6,332 nt of DNA from JALZHR01 sp036389695 (lineage in GTDB: Bacteria > Acidobacteriota > Blastocatellia > Pyrinomonadales > Pyrinomonadaceae): positions 1-6,332 of the forward strand of contig DASVWG010000096.1 in the NCBI GenBank assembly GCA_036389695.1, given 5' to 3'. Shown here one piece after another: positions 5,790 through 6,332 of this stretch (position 1 is the first letter of the stretch; every line of letters begins with the position of its first letter). The notes beneath the pieces are model-generated. The model saw only the letters and a program-made list of their open reading frames with translations. It made no database searches and had not been told where the DNA came from. The position numbers and the translations under genes are program-made.

Positions 5790-5821
5790 AAATCGCAAAT
5801 CTAAAATCTAAAATCGCAAAT
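5790..5821. repeat. Tandem heptamers CGCAAAT / CTAAAAT before the phosphatidyltransferase start
   Basis: Four heptamers in register run CGCAAAT (5794), CTAAAAT (5801), CTAAAAT (5808) and CGCAAAT (5815). As a result the 11-mer AAATCGCAAAT is repeated at 5790 and 5811, 21 bp apart. The block ends seven bases before the ATG at 5829 and occupies the place where a Shine-Dalgarno would normally be. Confidence 0.65.
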
Positions 5822-5828
5822 TCCGTCG

Positions 5829-6332
5829 ATGTCAAGCATCATAACCATTCCCAACTTACTCACCTTTCTGCGAATGGCTCTGATTCCCGTTTTTGCCAGC
5901 CTGCTTTTTTACGAATACATCGGTCTGGCTTTGCTTACCTTTCTCGTCGCGGGTATTTCCGACGGCGTTGACGGGTTTATCGCGCGGCGCTTTAAACAGG
6001 AATCCGAGCTTGGAACGATTATCGACCCGATTGCCGATAAGCTTCTGATGACGACCGCTTTTATTATTCTGACGCTGCCGAACGTTTTGCAGCCGCAGCA
6101 TCGCGTGCCTTTCTGGGTGACCGCCGCCGTCATCGGGCGCGACGTTTTGATTATCGCCGTCGCGGGCGCCATTAATATTATGACCGGCTTTCACGGTTTT
6201 AAACCGTCGTGGCTCGGCAAGGTCAGCACGCTCGTACAGGTCGGCGCCGTCGTCCTAATCCTTTTCGCCGCCGTCGCCGGCTACGGATTTTTTCTGCCCG
6301 TCACATACTTTTTTGTCGTGCTTTTAGCCTTT
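5829..6332 (+). CDS. CDP-alcohol phosphatidyltransferase (PgsA-like), N-terminal 168 aa, runs off the right edge
   Basis: An integral membrane enzyme that transfers a phosphatidyl group from CDP-diacylglycerol to an alcohol. The complete family motif is seen: D45-G-V-D48-G49-x2-A52-R53, eight residues, G62-x3-D66-x3-D70, whose aspartates bind the metals and the CDP-diacylglycerol. The N-terminus (IPNLLTFLRMALIPVFA) and ADKLLM after the motif fit PgsA, phosphatidylglycerophosphate synthase. However, G-R-D-V-L-I near residue 102 and KPSWLGKVSTLVQ also resemble the eukaryote-like CAP-type cardiolipin synthase, which attacks phosphatidylglycerol. The choice between the two is open, so no symbol is given. 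Hydrophobic helices alternate with short loops to the edge. The start has no Shine-Dalgarno, but the N-terminus aligns with the family at this ATG. Confidence 0.9.
   Translation, partial: MSSIITIPNLLTFLRMALIPVFASLLFYEYIGLALLTFLVAGISDGVDGFIARRFKQESELGTIIDPIADKLLMTTAFIILTLPNVLQPQHRVPFWVTAAVIGRDVLIIAVAGAINIMTGFHGFKPSWLGKVSTLVQVGAVVLILFAAVAGYGFFLPVTYFFVVLLAF

Noticed and set aside
5790..5821. Start of a CRISPR-like array
   Set aside because: The repeats are 7-nt words in direct tandem without unique spacers, and no cas genes are present.

Overview
The window most likely comes from a member of the Acidobacteriota, class Blastocatellia (Pyrinomonas-like). This is inferred from gene style: a free-standing winged-helix regulator fused to enzyme-like domains, a small Cys-motif helix-turn-helix protein beside a secreted 'RREVNWD' protein, mid-range GC, weak Shine-Dalgarno signals, and intergenic spacers packed with palindromic short-word repeats. 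No rRNA, tRNA, CRISPR array or transposase gene is visible.

Layout. Positions 1-517 (minus strand) carry a probable two-gene operon: a small helix-turn-helix protein (517-251), then the 5' end of a secreted protein of unknown function (217 to the left edge). A divergent spacer (518-678) leads into a 610-aa plus-strand protein (679-2511). This protein joins an OmpR/PhoB-type winged helix, an alpha/beta hydrolase and a cyclase-homology domain that has lost its metal-binding aspartates. Just upstream of it, and running into its start codon, are five TGAAA words spaced exactly 11 bp apart. That is the spacing OmpR/PhoB-type winged helices use on DNA, so this looks like an autoregulatory operator and is the most interesting signal in the window.

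Positions 2770-4593 encode an SLC13-type anion permease with two internal TrkA-C/RCK_C domains. Positions 4769-5629 encode a calcineurin-like metallophosphoesterase with a complete set of metal ligands. Positions 5829 to the right edge encode the N-terminal part of a CDP-alcohol phosphatidyltransferase (PgsA-like or CAP-type cardiolipin synthase-like). All are on the plus strand but are separated by 175-258 bp spacers. At least the phosphoesterase has a recognisable promoter of its own, so this is probably not a tight operon. The last two genes may both touch envelope lipid metabolism, but nothing in the sequence proves a shared pathway.

Repeats. Each plus-strand spacer after the regulator gene, and one interdomain linker inside that gene, carries a palindrome or a word-repeat cluster. 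They are a nested palindrome of CGCAGAT/ACAGGAT words (2513-2727), a heptamer-based palindrome (4597-4691), a perfect 29-bp inverted repeat (5644-5717), a four-heptamer tandem touching a start codon (5790-5821) and an imperfect 27-bp inverted repeat inside coding DNA (1078-1169). The word sequences differ, but most share the same design: tandem words of about 7 nt, in two cases spaced 9-10 bp apart, usually facing their own reverse complements.
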